A stretch of 64,000 nt of DNA from CAZAPG01 sp964486935 (GTDB lineage Bacteria > Chloroflexota > Anaerolineae > 4572-78 > J111). The position numbers and the translations under genes were made by a program. Positions within the stretch are counted from its first letter, which is position 1, and the number at the start of each line of letters is the position of its first letter. The notes under the pieces were generated by a model. That model was given only the letters and a program-made list of their open reading frames with translations, did not search any database and had not been told where the DNA came from. Of the stretch, positions 1 through 8,022 are shown in pieces. The stretch lies in NCBI GenBank assembly GCA_964486935.1, contig CAZAPG010000012.1:62001-126000 (forward strand). Direction: 5' to 3'.

Positions 1-2
1 TT

Positions 3-1262
3 CGGGCGTTGGGGGTTCTCAAAAAAGCGGCCGCCCTCACCAATCAAGAGTTGGGCACCCTGCCCGCCGAAAAGGCCAAACTAATTGTGCAGGCCGCCGA
101 CGAGGTAATTGCCGGCAAGCTGGACGACCACTTTCCGCTGGTCGTGTGGCAAACCGGCAGCGGCACCCAAACCAACATGAACGCCAACGAGGTCATCGCC
201 AACCGGGCCATCGAGTTGGCCGGCGGCCAGATGGGCAGCAAAAAACCTGTCCACCCCAACGATGATGTCAATAAGGCCCAATCCTCTAACGACACCTTCC
301 CTACCGCCATGCACATTGCCGCCGCCGAGCAAACTGTTCACCACTTGCTGCCTGCCGTAAAAAAACTGCGCGACACGCTCCGGCAAAAATCGCAAGATTT
401 TAGCGACATTATCAAAATTGGCCGCACCCACCTGATGGACGCCGTGCCGTTAACGCTGGGGCAGGAATTTTCCGGGTATGTGCAGCAACTCGATAACAAC
501 ATCAAGCGCATTGAACTGGCCCTTGACGGTCTGTACGAACTGGCTTTGGGCGGCACCGCCGTGGGTACGGGTCTTAACACCCACCCCGATTTTGCCGTAA
601 AAGCCACCGGCCACATTGCCCAAATTACCGGGCTGCCCTTTCGCACTGCGCCCAACAAATTTGAGGCTCTGGCCGCGCATGATGCCATTGTTTTTGCCAG
701 CGGCGCGCTAAAAACCCTGGCCGTCTCGCTGATGAAAATTGCCAACGATGTGCGCTGGCTGGCTTCTGGCCCCCGCTGCGGCATCGGTGAGCTGCTCATC
801 CCCGAAAATGAGCCGGGCAGCTCAATTATGCCCGGCAAAGTCAACCCCACCCAATCCGAGGCGATGACCATGGTTTGCGCCCAGGTTATGGGCAACGATG
901 TGGCCATTAACGTTGGCGGGCTATCGGGCAACTTTGAACTGAACGTTTTCAAACCGGTGATGATTTTTAACCTACTCAACTCTATTCGGCTGCTGGGCGA
1001 TGCCTGCGAGTCCTTTAATGATAATTGCGCGGTTGGCATCGAACCGAACAAAGAGCAGATTGACCACTTTCTCAACAACTCGCTGATGCTGGTAACGGCC
1101 CTTAACCCGCACATTGGCTATGATAATGCGGCCAAAGTGGCTAAAAAGGCTCACGCCGAAAATACAACCCTGCGCCAGGCCGCTATCGGGTTGGGTTTGC
1201 TAACCGGCGAAGAATTTGATAAAGCCGTTCGCCCGGAAAAAATGATTGGCCCCGGCAAATAG
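3..1262 (+). CDS. fumC: Class II fumarate hydratase, 5' end cut by the window
   Basis: Class II fumarase interconverts fumarate and malate in the TCA cycle as a cytoplasmic homotetramer. The reading frame is already open at base 3 and no start codon belongs to it here. Against the usual length of about 460 residues, roughly 40-50 N-terminal residues lie outside the window. Visible family motifs in order are TGSGTQTNMN, SSNDTFPTAMH, GRTHLMDAVP (catalytic His region) and the signature loop GSSIMPGKVNP. The C-terminal region is complete and ends in TAG. The signature and length fit fumarase better than aspartase or argininosuccinate lyase. A stem-loop follows, and the next gene has its own promoter-like sequence. 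Confidence 0.95.
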   Translation, partial: RALGVLKKAAALTNQELGTLPAEKAKLIVQAADEVIAGKLDDHFPLVVWQTGSGTQTNMNANEVIANRAIELAGGQMGSKKPVHPNDDVNKAQSSNDTFPTAMHIAAAEQTVHHLLPAVKKLRDTLRQKSQDFSDIIKIGRTHLMDAVPLTLGQEFSGYVQQLDNNIKRIELALDGLYELALGGTAVGTGLNTHPDFAVKATGHIAQITGLPFRTAPNKFEALAAHDAIVFASGALKTLAVSLMKIANDVRWLASGPRCGIGELLIPENEPGSSIMPGKVNPTQSEAMTMVCAQVMGNDVAINVGGLSGNFELNVFKPVMIFNLLNSIRLLGDACESFNDNCAVGIEPNKEQIDHFLNNSLMLVTALNPHIGYDNAAKVAKKAHAENTTLRQAAIGLGLLTGEEFDKAVRPEKMIGPGK

Positions 1263-1294
1263 CCACCCCTAACGCCTGTCAAACTGCTGCCATC

Positions 1295-1325
1295 AATCCC
1301 TGTCCCAGCTATTGGGCCAGGGATT
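1295..1325 (+). terminator. Stem-loop after fumC
   Basis: An 8-bp stem (AATCCCTG with CAGGGATT) continues past one mismatch into a 4-bp inner stem (CCCA with TGGG) closed by a 5-nt loop. It lies 33 nt after the fumC stop. The downstream run is only TGTGTATTAT, so termination may be weak or factor-assisted. Confidence 0.5.
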
Positions 1326-1341
1326 TGTGTATTATAAAAGA

Positions 1342-1370
1342 TTGTTGAGTTGCCGACTTTATGCTATTAT
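1342..1370 (+). promoter_or_regulatory. Candidate sigma-70-type promoter for the UroD-like gene
   Basis: TTGTTG at 1342-1347, a 17-bp spacer and TATTAT at 1365-1370 lie about 55 nt upstream of the ATG at 1426. The -10 box is close to consensus and the -35 box only partly matches. The call rests on spacing and position alone. Confidence 0.35.
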
Positions 1371-1425
1371 CTACTCCGGGAACCAGAAGCCACTCTTCCA
1401 ATCATTTGGAAAGAAGGAAGGACTT

Positions 1426-2418
1426 ATGAATAAAAAAGAACGGGTGTACGCCGCCCTGGAGGGTCAACCGGTTGACCAGGTACCGTTAAGTTTGTGGCGA
1501 CACTTTCACAAACAGGATCAAACCCCAACCGGGTTGGCTGCGGCCACGCTGGCCTTTTACGAAAAGTATGATTTTGACCTGATTAAGCTGACGCCCAGCG
1601 GCCTCTACGCCATAGAGGATTGGGGGGCCAAAATTGCCCTCTCCAAAGATGATGACACGCCCCCCCAGCTAAAAAAGCCGGTCATCAAAAAACCCGAAGA
1701 TTGGCAGCAGTTGACCACCCTGAGCATTAACGAAGGCGCCTATGGCGACGCGCTGGAAGCAATCCGCCTGGTTTCGGCCCAGCTAAACAAAGATGACGCG
1801 CCAACCCTGATGACCATTTTCAGCCCGCTGACACTGGCCTACAAACTGGCCGGCGACACCTTGCTGGACCACCTGCAAAACAACCCCACCGAGGTTCATA
1901 TTGGCCTGGCCACTATTGCCGAAACCACCGCCCGCTTTGCCGAGGCCGCCCTGGAAGCCGGCGCCGATGGCATCTTCTTTGCCAGCCAGCTTTCCCGCGC
2001 AGATATGCTTGGCCAGAAAATGTGCGAGGATTTTGTAGTTTGCTACGACCTGATTGCCCTGGAGCGAGTCAAAACCCGCCCCGCGCCGCTGGTGTTGCAT
2101 TTGCACGGCGAAAATATTTATTTTGAAATCGTCAACCAATACCCTGTTCACGCCGTAAGCTGGCACAACCACGAAACCGCCCCTTCTATTTCAGATGCGC
2201 TGGATTTAACCGATAAAACCCTGATGACCGGTTTAGACAGAAATCTGCTGGAAACCGGCTCCGCTGAAGAAGTTGTCGCCCAGGCCCAGGAGGCCATGAA
2301 GCAAACCGCCGGCAAACGTTTGATTTTGGCGCCGGCGTGCGTCATCCCGACGGTTAGCCCTATTCAAAACCTTGAATCAATTGTAGCAATGAACCGGGTG
2401 ACTGCGCCAAACTACTAA
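1426..2418 (+). CDS. Uroporphyrinogen decarboxylase superfamily protein (not HemE)
   Basis: A UroD-fold TIM-barrel protein of 330 residues. The ATG at 1426 is chosen because AAGGAAGGA lies just upstream; the frame is open further 5' but without such a site. The N-terminus (KKERVYAALEGQPVDQVPLS) matches the opening of the UroD/cobalamin-methyltransferase superfamily. The HemE fingerprint with the MRQAGR core is absent, so haem-pathway decarboxylation is unlikely. Candidate roles are corrinoid-dependent methyl transfer or an O-demethylase-like reaction. A paralogue at 38391 shares the opening, the DF-D-IK-TPS segment and the HLHG-N segment; that one lies in the chelatase gene run. Family is confident, substrate unknown. 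Confidence 0.8.
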   Translation: MNKKERVYAALEGQPVDQVPLSLWRHFHKQDQTPTGLAAATLAFYEKYDFDLIKLTPSGLYAIEDWGAKIALSKDDDTPPQLKKPVIKKPEDWQQLTTLSINEGAYGDALEAIRLVSAQLNKDDAPTLMTIFSPLTLAYKLAGDTLLDHLQNNPTEVHIGLATIAETTARFAEAALEAGADGIFFASQLSRADMLGQKMCEDFVVCYDLIALERVKTRPAPLVLHLHGENIYFEIVNQYPVHAVSWHNHETAPSISDALDLTDKTLMTGLDRNLLETGSAEEVVAQAQEAMKQTAGKRLILAPACVIPTVSPIQNLESIVAMNRVTAPNY

Positions 2419-2430
2419 CGGTCGATTGGT

Positions 2431-3006
2431 TTAAAATTGGGTATGCACCGTTAGCGCGTGGGCCAGCCGCGAGCGATACTCGCTGCGCGAAATTTCAATA
2501 GCGCCAAAGCGGCGCAAATGTTCGGTCATAAACTGAATATCGAGCAGAACAAAACCGCGCCGGCGCAACCTTTCAACCAGATAAACCAGCGCAATTTTGC
2601 TGGCATCGGTGGCGCGGCTAAACATACTTTCCCCGGCAAACAGGCCCCGCACCGTAACGCCGTACAATCCGCCAACCAGCTCGCCATCTACCCAGGTTTC
2701 AACGCTGTGAGCAAAACCCACCTTGTGTAGCCGGTAGTAGCTTTTGATAATCTCGGGGCTAATCCAGGTCGACTCGCGCTCCGGGGTCGGCTCGGCGCAG
2801 GCGGTAATCACTTCTCGAAAGGCGGTATCGTAGCGCACCTCAAACCCGCCCTGCCGAATAGTGCGGGCCAGCGAGCGCGGCACGTGAAACCTGTCCAGAG
2901 GCAAAATAGCGCGAGGGTCGGGGTCGTACCAATACAGCGTGCCGTCCTCATCGGCCATCGGGAAGATGCCCTGACAGTAAGCATTTATCAAAAGTTGAAC
3001 ATCCAT
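2431..3006 (-). CDS. aat: Leucyl/phenylalanyl-tRNA-protein transferase
   Basis: Aat attaches Leu or Phe from aminoacyl-tRNA to proteins with N-terminal Arg or Lys, marking them for the ClpS/ClpAP N-end rule pathway. The ATG at 3006 gives about 191 residues starting MDVQLLINAYCQGIFPMADE, the classic Aat opening. Other conserved parts are WYDPDPRAILPL, the SVETW segment, GGLYGV-GLFAGESMFS and the end LLDIQFMTEHLRRFGA. The protein is shorter than the E. coli enzyme (about 234 residues) because the N-terminal extension is missing, which is common. It converges with the UroD-like gene with only 12 nt between stops. A MITE-like repeat lies directly upstream. Confidence 0.92.
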   Translation of the reverse strand: MDVQLLINAYCQGIFPMADEDGTLYWYDPDPRAILPLDRFHVPRSLARTIRQGGFEVRYDTAFREVITACAEPTPERESTWISPEIIKSYYRLHKVGFAHSVETWVDGELVGGLYGVTVRGLFAGESMFSRATDASKIALVYLVERLRRRGFVLLDIQFMTEHLRRFGAIEISRSEYRSRLAHALTVHTQF

Positions 3007-3032
3007 AAAATCTCTGCTTAAACCCACCCGAT

Positions 3033-3123
3033 GGGTGTGTCCCAAAATTTGGGAAAGCACAGGGGAGTGTGGGGGGTATCCCCCTAGGTTTGTCCCGATT
3101 TCCTAAAATCTGGGGCGCACCCC
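3033..3123 (-). mobile_element. MITE-like inverted-repeat element, copy 1
   Basis: A 91-bp non-coding element between aat and the MFS gene. Read on the minus strand it begins GGGGTGCGCCCCAGATTTT and ends in the complement of GGGTGTGTCCCAAAATTT, giving terminal inverted repeats of about 20 bp. CCCGAT flanks it on both sides (3027-3032 and 3126-3131), like a target-site duplication. A second copy in the opposite orientation is at 14941-15042 and shares the ends and the central GGGGGATACCCCC block. It encodes no protein, so it would need a transposase supplied elsewhere. Confidence 0.7.
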
Positions 3124-3181
3124 TGCCCGATTTGTTTTTAAATAATAGCATGACCAGGCAGGCTGACAAAGTTACCCGATT

Positions 3182-4450
3182 TTGACTGATAAAATTCAAA
3201 CCGAAAAAGAACTCCAACCGGCGCTCATCCGAACTCATGACGACCTGCGCCCCTTTAACAACGATATGATCCATTCCATCAAACAAACCACCTTTGTACG
3301 AGACCGTTTTACCTGGCTGGCCTATTTTATGCTGGCCTACTATGCCTATATGCAGGCCACCCTTGGCCCGCTAATGCCCTTTTTACGGGCCGAACTGAAC
3401 CTGAGCTACACCGTAACCGGCCTGCATCTGAGCGCCTTTGCCCTGGGAATGGTTTTGGCCGGCTTTACCTGCGATTACCTTGTCCGGCGGTGGGGGCGAT
3501 ATCCGCTATTTTGGGCCGGTGCAGCCGGTATGGCCGCCGGCGGCATATGCCTGGCTTTGAGCGCCAATGTAATTTTGACCATTGGCAGCACTCTGTTGAT
3601 GGGTTGGCTAGGTTCGTTTTTGCTGGTGATGATTCAGGCCGGACTCTCTGATAGACACGGCAGTCAGCGCGCCGTGGCCCTGACCGAGTCAAACGTGGCC
3701 GCCAGTTTCAGCGCCAGCCTGGCCCCGATGTTTATTGGCGCTTTTCAGCGAGTGGGGCTGGGCTGGCGGGGCGCGTTGTTTCTGGGGGTCGTTATTGCCA
3801 TATGGCTGTATCTCCAGTTTCAAAGCGAGGCGTTACCGAGATCGCAGCAGCCGGAAACAAGCCGGGCAGCGGCTCGCCAAAGGCTGCCGGCGGCATTTTG
3901 GGGCTACTGGAGCGTGGTTTTTTTAGGCGTTTCAATTGAATGGTGTATGATTTTTTGGGGCGCGGATTTTTTGGAAAACAAAGTGGGGCTGAGTAGGGTA
4001 AACGCGGCCACCATAATGAGCGTGTTCTTTATTGCAATGGTACTGGGCCGCTTTGTGGGCAGCCGGCTGACCAGGGTCTGGCCAGGAAACAGGCTGCTGA
4101 TGACGGCTCTGCTCATCACTTTGGTGGGCTTTCCCTTATTTTGGCTGGCTCCATTGGCCGCCTTTAATGTGGTGGGCTTATTTGTAACCGGGCTGGGCGT
4201 CGCCAATCTGTTTCCGCTGACGCTCTCCGTGGCTGTTGGCGTGGCTCCGCAGCAAACAGACTCCGCCAGCGCCCGGCTATCGTCGGCGGGCGGGCTGGCT
4301 ATTTTAAGCGCACCGCTGATACTGGGTTGGACCGCCGACCAGTTTAATATTCAAAATGCCTACGGGCTGGTCATACTGCTGCTGGCGGCAGCCATTGCTG
4401 TGGCTATTTGGGCCAGTCGCGCTGCTCAAAAAGAGCAAACTGTTTACTGA
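3182..4450 (+). CDS. MFS transporter
   Basis: A polytopic inner-membrane protein of about 420 residues with the hydrophobic pattern of twelve helices. The first helix is near residues 45-65. The loop between helices 2 and 3 carries DYLVRRWGRYP, resembling the MFS motif A region, and a long polar loop near residue 215 separates the two halves. Substrate cannot be read from sequence. The start is uncertain: the TTG at 3182 gives the longest form, and the ATG at 3266 (MIHSIKQTT) is plausible; neither has a clear ribosome site. It converges with the secreted-protein gene that ends at 4484. Confidence 0.8.
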   Translation: MTDKIQTEKELQPALIRTHDDLRPFNNDMIHSIKQTTFVRDRFTWLAYFMLAYYAYMQATLGPLMPFLRAELNLSYTVTGLHLSAFALGMVLAGFTCDYLVRRWGRYPLFWAGAAGMAAGGICLALSANVILTIGSTLLMGWLGSFLLVMIQAGLSDRHGSQRAVALTESNVAASFSASLAPMFIGAFQRVGLGWRGALFLGVVIAIWLYLQFQSEALPRSQQPETSRAAARQRLPAAFWGYWSVVFLGVSIEWCMIFWGADFLENKVGLSRVNAATIMSVFFIAMVLGRFVGSRLTRVWPGNRLLMTALLITLVGFPLFWLAPLAAFNVVGLFVTGLGVANLFPLTLSVAVGVAPQQTDSASARLSSAGGLAILSAPLILGWTADQFNIQNAYGLVILLLAAAIAVAIWASRAAQKEQTVY

Positions 4451-4483
4451 CGGGTTGCCTGCCGGCGCGGCGGCCCCTACCTT

Positions 4484-5725
4484 CTACCGCCACCAATCCT
4501 TCTCGGAGCGAGGGTCCATAAAACTGCCGACATCCCGCACGGCTACCAGCACTTCCCCTCCGGCAGCCACGCCAAGCGGCTGATTGTTACGCAGCGCCGG
4601 CAAAAAGCCGCTGGTGTGCCAGCCATCGGCATTTTTCTGCGACTGATATAGCGCCAGCAAATTGGGGTCTACGCAAACATTCATCAAATGGACGACGTAT
4701 CCCGCCGAAACCCTATCGCGGCGGGTGTACCCCAGCGTAATTTGTCGCTCTTCGGCGTAAAGCACCATTGCCGTAAAACCGCCGCTGTAAATTTGCGGCC
4801 CACGCTCTGGAATGTGAATCGGCTCGCCGGGAGTCGTGGTCAACCCGACCAGCGTGACCGGCCAAAATACATCCACCGGCCCGCCGCGACACCCGCGCGC
4901 GCTGCCGTTACACGCCGCCGCATCCCAAATCCACTCATTTATCTGGTAGACCCGCTTAATTGGGGGCCGGCGATTTGGCTCAAACAGGCCGTGCAGTTGC
5001 GGCGCGTTTGGGTCGGTAGGGCCATTGTAAAACTCCAGCGCCAATGTCTCGCTAACCACCGTATAGCCCCGCAGCGACAGATTCAAATCAGCGTGCATAA
5101 AATCAGGATGGTCGCTCACAGGGCTGCCCTCAATGGGAATCAAATCGAAGGCGGCTTCTGAGATAACGGGACACACAGGGGCAGCTACTGCCTGGCCGGC
5201 TGAGGGCGGGGGCTGCACCTGGTCGGTAGAGGTGTAAGGTTCTACATATTGCACGTTTTGTTCACCCGCCGCTGCCCATGCTGTCGCCTCACCAATGGGT
5301 TGGGGCGCAGGCGTGGGGGAAACCGCCGTTGCCGCAGGGGTAGCGGTAGGCTTCGGGCCAGGCGTCTGCGCCGGTTCAACCCCGGCAGATGGCCCAGTAT
5401 CATCAGTCTCTGCGGTGGGAGAGGCCGTGGCAGTTGAAGTAGTTTCGCTCGTTGGCGGCGCTTCGGGTTGAATAGCCGCAGGCGTTGGCGTGGGGGTTTC
5501 GCGTTGCTCAGGGGTTGGGGTAAGCGTGGGCAAGGCGCGGCGGCTGCCAGGCTGCTCCTCTTCCGCCCCGGCAGGCGGCCCAACCGTACGAATTACCACC
5601 CGCGCAGAGTCATCATTGCCTGCCGCCGATACGGAAATATTCAAATAAATTGACGTGCTTATTAATATCCCGCCAATCAGCCCCAGCGCGGCTCCAACAG
5701 CCGCCAAAATCAGGCTGAGACGCAA
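4484..5725 (-). CDS. Secreted/anchored protein with Thr-Pro linker and C-terminal domain shared with its neighbour
   Basis: Not assigned to a known family. The first 30 residues form a hydrophobic signal or anchor segment. Residues about 50-175 are a low-complexity Pro/Thr/Ala/Glu linker typical of exported Chloroflexota proteins. The C-terminal roughly 220 residues contain LIPIEG, HADLNLSLRGY, IHIPERGPQIY and the end DPRSEKDWW. The same blocks occur in the same order in the next gene (5765-6961), so the two are tandem duplicates with different N-terminal modules. Conserved Cys residues suggest disulphides. The only in-frame start near the hydrophobic segment is TTG at 5725; an AGGGGAG lies about 25 nt upstream, further than usual. 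Confidence 0.65.
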   Translation of the reverse strand: MRLSLILAAVGAALGLIGGILISTSIYLNISVSAAGNDDSARVVIRTVGPPAGAEEEQPGSRRALPTLTPTPEQRETPTPTPAAIQPEAPPTSETTSTATASPTAETDDTGPSAGVEPAQTPGPKPTATPAATAVSPTPAPQPIGEATAWAAAGEQNVQYVEPYTSTDQVQPPPSAGQAVAAPVCPVISEAAFDLIPIEGSPVSDHPDFMHADLNLSLRGYTVVSETLALEFYNGPTDPNAPQLHGLFEPNRRPPIKRVYQINEWIWDAAACNGSARGCRGGPVDVFWPVTLVGLTTTPGEPIHIPERGPQIYSGGFTAMVLYAEERQITLGYTRRDRVSAGYVVHLMNVCVDPNLLALYQSQKNADGWHTSGFLPALRNNQPLGVAAGGEVLVAVRDVGSFMDPRSEKDWWR

Positions 5726-5764
5726 AACAACATGTACGATGGTTACAACTCCCCTGCCAAAAAA

Positions 5765-6961
5765 TTAGTAGCCCGGCCACCAATCTTTGCGAGAGCGCGG
5801 GTCCATAAATGTGCCCCGGTCTCGAATGGCCACCCGAATCTGGCTACCCAGCGCCGTGCCCAGCGCCTGGTTGTTACGCAATGCAGGTAACCAGTATGCG
5901 CCATTTTTAAAAATACGCAAACCGTCCGGTCCTACCTGGGCGCGGTAGAGCGCCAGCAGATTGGGGTCAACGCATACATTCTCAATATGCACGGCATAAC
6001 CTGGGGCCACACTGTCTTGCCGGGTGTAACCTAACGTAATGCGCTGCGCTTCGGCGTATAGCACCATTGCTTTGTAGCCGCCCGGATAGATGTCGGGGGT
6101 TCGCTCTGGAATGTTGATGGATTGGCCGGCGCTGGTGACCAGCCCCATCAGGGTGACTTCCGGGCTGGTAACGGGGGAGCCGGGGCAGCCGTATACCCCG
6201 CAGGCCCAGTTCCAGTGATTGACCTGGTACACCGTGGTTATACCCGGAAACTGGTTGGGGTCAAACAATCCGGCCAGGAGCGGCGCGTTGGGGTCGGTGC
6301 TGCCATTGTAATTAACCAGTGATTTGGCTGCGCCGGTTTCGCTGTACCCCCGCAGCGAGAGGTTCAGGTCGCCATGCAAATAATCGGGGCGGTCGGCGCG
6401 ATTGCCTTCGATGGGGATAAGCGCAAAGCTGGCAGCGGAGCTGGTGGGGCAAACCGGCTGCGGGCTGGTCATAATAATTGGCAAAAAAATCTGCCGGGCT
6501 GCCTGTATGGTAAAAGTATAGGGACTCACAAAGCCGCTGGTATTTCCGGCGGAGTCGTGGGCCTGAACCGTCCAGGTGTAGCTGCCGGTGGCCAGGGTTT
6601 GGGTAGACGTGTAATTTGAGGTGGTTGTGGTAAACGCTACCGTTTGAGTAAGGGGACCAGACAGTTGCAGGGTGTAGCTGACCACGCCGGTGTCGTCGGT
6701 GGCGTCGGCCCAATCAAAGGCCGGCTGAAAGCCGGTCAGCGCGGCTCCGTTGGCCGGAGAAAGCAATGGATTACTACCAAAAGCTGGCGGTGAAGCGTCC
6801 AGACGGGGGATGTTATGCGGCGGAGACCGGCGCGCAAGGTCAGCCTTCTCAGATAGAGCGCCGGCATATAGAGGCGTAATCAGCAGCAGAAACAAACTGG
6901 CGGCCAGACCCAGGCCCACAGCTATGAACATTCCGGCGGGGTGAAGCAAACGCTTTGGCAT
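5765..6961 (-). CDS. Secreted protein: Ig-like domain plus the same C-terminal domain as its neighbour
   Basis: The ATG at 6961 gives a signal peptide (MPKRLLHPAG followed by a roughly 25-residue hydrophobic run). A beta-sandwich resembling fibronectin III or cadherin-like folds follows (WADATDDTGVVSYTLQLSG to GSYTWTVQAHDSAGNTSG). The C-terminal domain has FALIPIEGN, HGDLNLSLRGYS, NIPERTPDIYPGG and DPRSRKDWWPGY. These blocks match the protein encoded at 4484-5725. The gene lies 39 nt upstream of that one and is probably cotranscribed with it. An in-frame TTG at 6979 is the alternative start. A perfect stem-loop at 6983-7010 lies 22 nt before the ATG. Likely an extracellular or surface protein; function unknown. 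Confidence 0.65.
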   Translation of the reverse strand: MPKRLLHPAGMFIAVGLGLAASLFLLLITPLYAGALSEKADLARRSPPHNIPRLDASPPAFGSNPLLSPANGAALTGFQPAFDWADATDDTGVVSYTLQLSGPLTQTVAFTTTTSNYTSTQTLATGSYTWTVQAHDSAGNTSGFVSPYTFTIQAARQIFLPIIMTSPQPVCPTSSAASFALIPIEGNRADRPDYLHGDLNLSLRGYSETGAAKSLVNYNGSTDPNAPLLAGLFDPNQFPGITTVYQVNHWNWACGVYGCPGSPVTSPEVTLMGLVTSAGQSINIPERTPDIYPGGYKAMVLYAEAQRITLGYTRQDSVAPGYAVHIENVCVDPNLLALYRAQVGPDGLRIFKNGAYWLPALRNNQALGTALGSQIRVAIRDRGTFMDPRSRKDWWPGY

Positions 6962-6982
6962 TTTTAAGGTGCACCTCAAACA

Positions 6983-7010
6983 ACAGGGGCGGTGTGAAAT
7001 CCGCCCCTGT
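6983..7010 (-). promoter_or_regulatory. Perfect 10-bp stem-loop in the leader of the secreted-protein pair
   Basis: ACAGGGGCGG pairs exactly with CCGCCCCTGT around an 8-nt loop, 22 nt upstream of the ATG at 6961. On the minus strand it is followed by TGTTTG, not a good U-run, so it may be an mRNA-stabilising hairpin or weak attenuator rather than a terminator. Confidence 0.45.
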
Positions 7011-7073
7011 AAGGATTAATTTTGGGAAACTGCACCCCACTATTCTACTCTAGTTTGGCCGGCGTCCGGCAGA

Positions 7074-7101
7074 GAAATTAGTACCTGAATGGACTAATTT
7101 C
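7074..7101. repeat. Perfect AT-rich palindrome (operator-like)
   Basis: GAAATTAGT and ACTAATTTC form a perfect 9-bp inverted repeat around 10 bp in the intergenic space between the SUI1 gene and the secreted-protein gene. No U-run follows on either strand. It could be a dimeric-regulator site for the minus-strand secreted pair, or the remnant of a short repeat. Confidence 0.4.
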
Positions 7102-7156
7102 CTATCAAGACCACCAACTGCCGAACTCCTTCGGACCGCCCGCCTGGACCATTTAC

Positions 7157-7510
7157 CTACCCGCCGGCAAGTTTTGCCTTGTAGCCAAGAGCTTGCAGCT
7201 TTTCAGCCACCTTTTCCCGGTGGTCGCCCTGAATTTCAATGGATTGCCCACCGGCTTCGTTTTTGGCCGTACCCCCGGCCCCGCACAAATTTTTTAGCTC
7301 TTTGGCCAACGCCTTTAAATCGACCTCGGTGAGCGCAAAGCCGGCAACCACCGTAACGGTTTTGCCCTTACGCCCCTTGGTCTCGCGCATAATTTTGAGG
7401 TTTTGCTGCGGCGGCGGCAGCGAACGTGGCCGGGCAATCGGCCCGCTCGATTGTTTCCGTTGGTCCCCGCCTCTGGTTGAATAAACAAGCCTGCCTTTCG
7501 ATTTGGTCAC
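7157..7510 (-). CDS. SUI1/eIF1-type translation initiation factor homologue (YciH family)
   Basis: A bacterial member of the SUI1 family, related to eukaryotic eIF1 and E. coli YciH, which influences initiation fidelity in vitro. The C-terminal 75 residues carry the fold: GRKGKTVTVVAGF, then LKALAKELKNLCGAGGTAKN and the final QGDHREKVAEKLQALGYK. The GTG at 7510 is chosen because AGAGGA lies 6 nt upstream; TTG at 7516 is the alternative. The roughly 40 N-terminal residues are basic and probably disordered. It follows the zincin gene by 20 nt and is probably cotranscribed with it. Confidence 0.88.
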   Translation of the reverse strand: MTKSKGRLVYSTRGGDQRKQSSGPIARPRSLPPPQQNLKIMRETKGRKGKTVTVVAGFALTEVDLKALAKELKNLCGAGGTAKNEAGGQSIEIQGDHREKVAEKLQALGYKAKLAGG

Positions 7511-7530
7511 AATCAATCCTCTGCGCTTAA

Positions 7531-7932
7531 CTAATATGCGCCCAATTCCCGCAGCCGGTCATCGCTAATGCCAAAGTGATGAGCCAACTCGTGCTTAACC
7601 GTGCGCTGCACCTGTTTGATGATTTGCTCGCGGGTACGGCAAATACGCTCGATGGGTACCTGAAAGATAGTGATTTTATCGGGCAGCACCATCCCGTAGT
7701 GACTGCCGCGCTTTGTAAGCGGCACGCCCTCGTACAAACCTAACAGCAGCTGGCCCGGCTTCAACCCCACCGAGCGCAGTTCTGCCGGGGTCGGCCAGTC
7801 GGCCACCACCACCTCAACATTTTGCAGCATTTGCCGGATTTGTTCGGGCAGGTTATCCAGGGCCTGGGCCACAAGCTGCTCAAACTCTTCGGGGGTAAAT
7901 TGAGTTGGCAAAGACAGTCGATTTGACGCCAT
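7531..7932 (-). CDS. Zincin-like metallopeptidase family protein
   Basis: A small cytoplasmic protein of about 133 residues of the Zincin_1 (DUF1025) metallopeptidase family. The zinc motif HELAHHFGISD near the C-terminus gives HExxH with a downstream Asp in the usual place. Other family blocks are the opening FTPEEFEQLVAQALDNLP, GLYEGVPL and the basic segment CRTREQI. Length is normal for the family. The ATG at 7932 follows GAGAAG; the frame continues open 5' without a better site. No signal peptide is visible. Substrates of this family are essentially unknown. Confidence 0.85.
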   Translation of the reverse strand: MASNRLSLPTQFTPEEFEQLVAQALDNLPEQIRQMLQNVEVVVADWPTPAELRSVGLKPGQLLLGLYEGVPLTKRGSHYGMVLPDKITIFQVPIERICRTREQIIKQVQRTVKHELAHHFGISDDRLRELGAY

Positions 7933-8022
7933 TGAATTCTTCTCGATGATTGATACGGCCGAAAGACGATGGGCGAATGGCTTATTTTCGCCCTTCGTCA
8001 CAATTTTGAGTTGCCAAATGTC

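Noticed and set aside
1426..2418. hemE annotation for the UroD-like genes
   Set aside because: Neither copy has the MRQAGR-containing HemE fingerprint.
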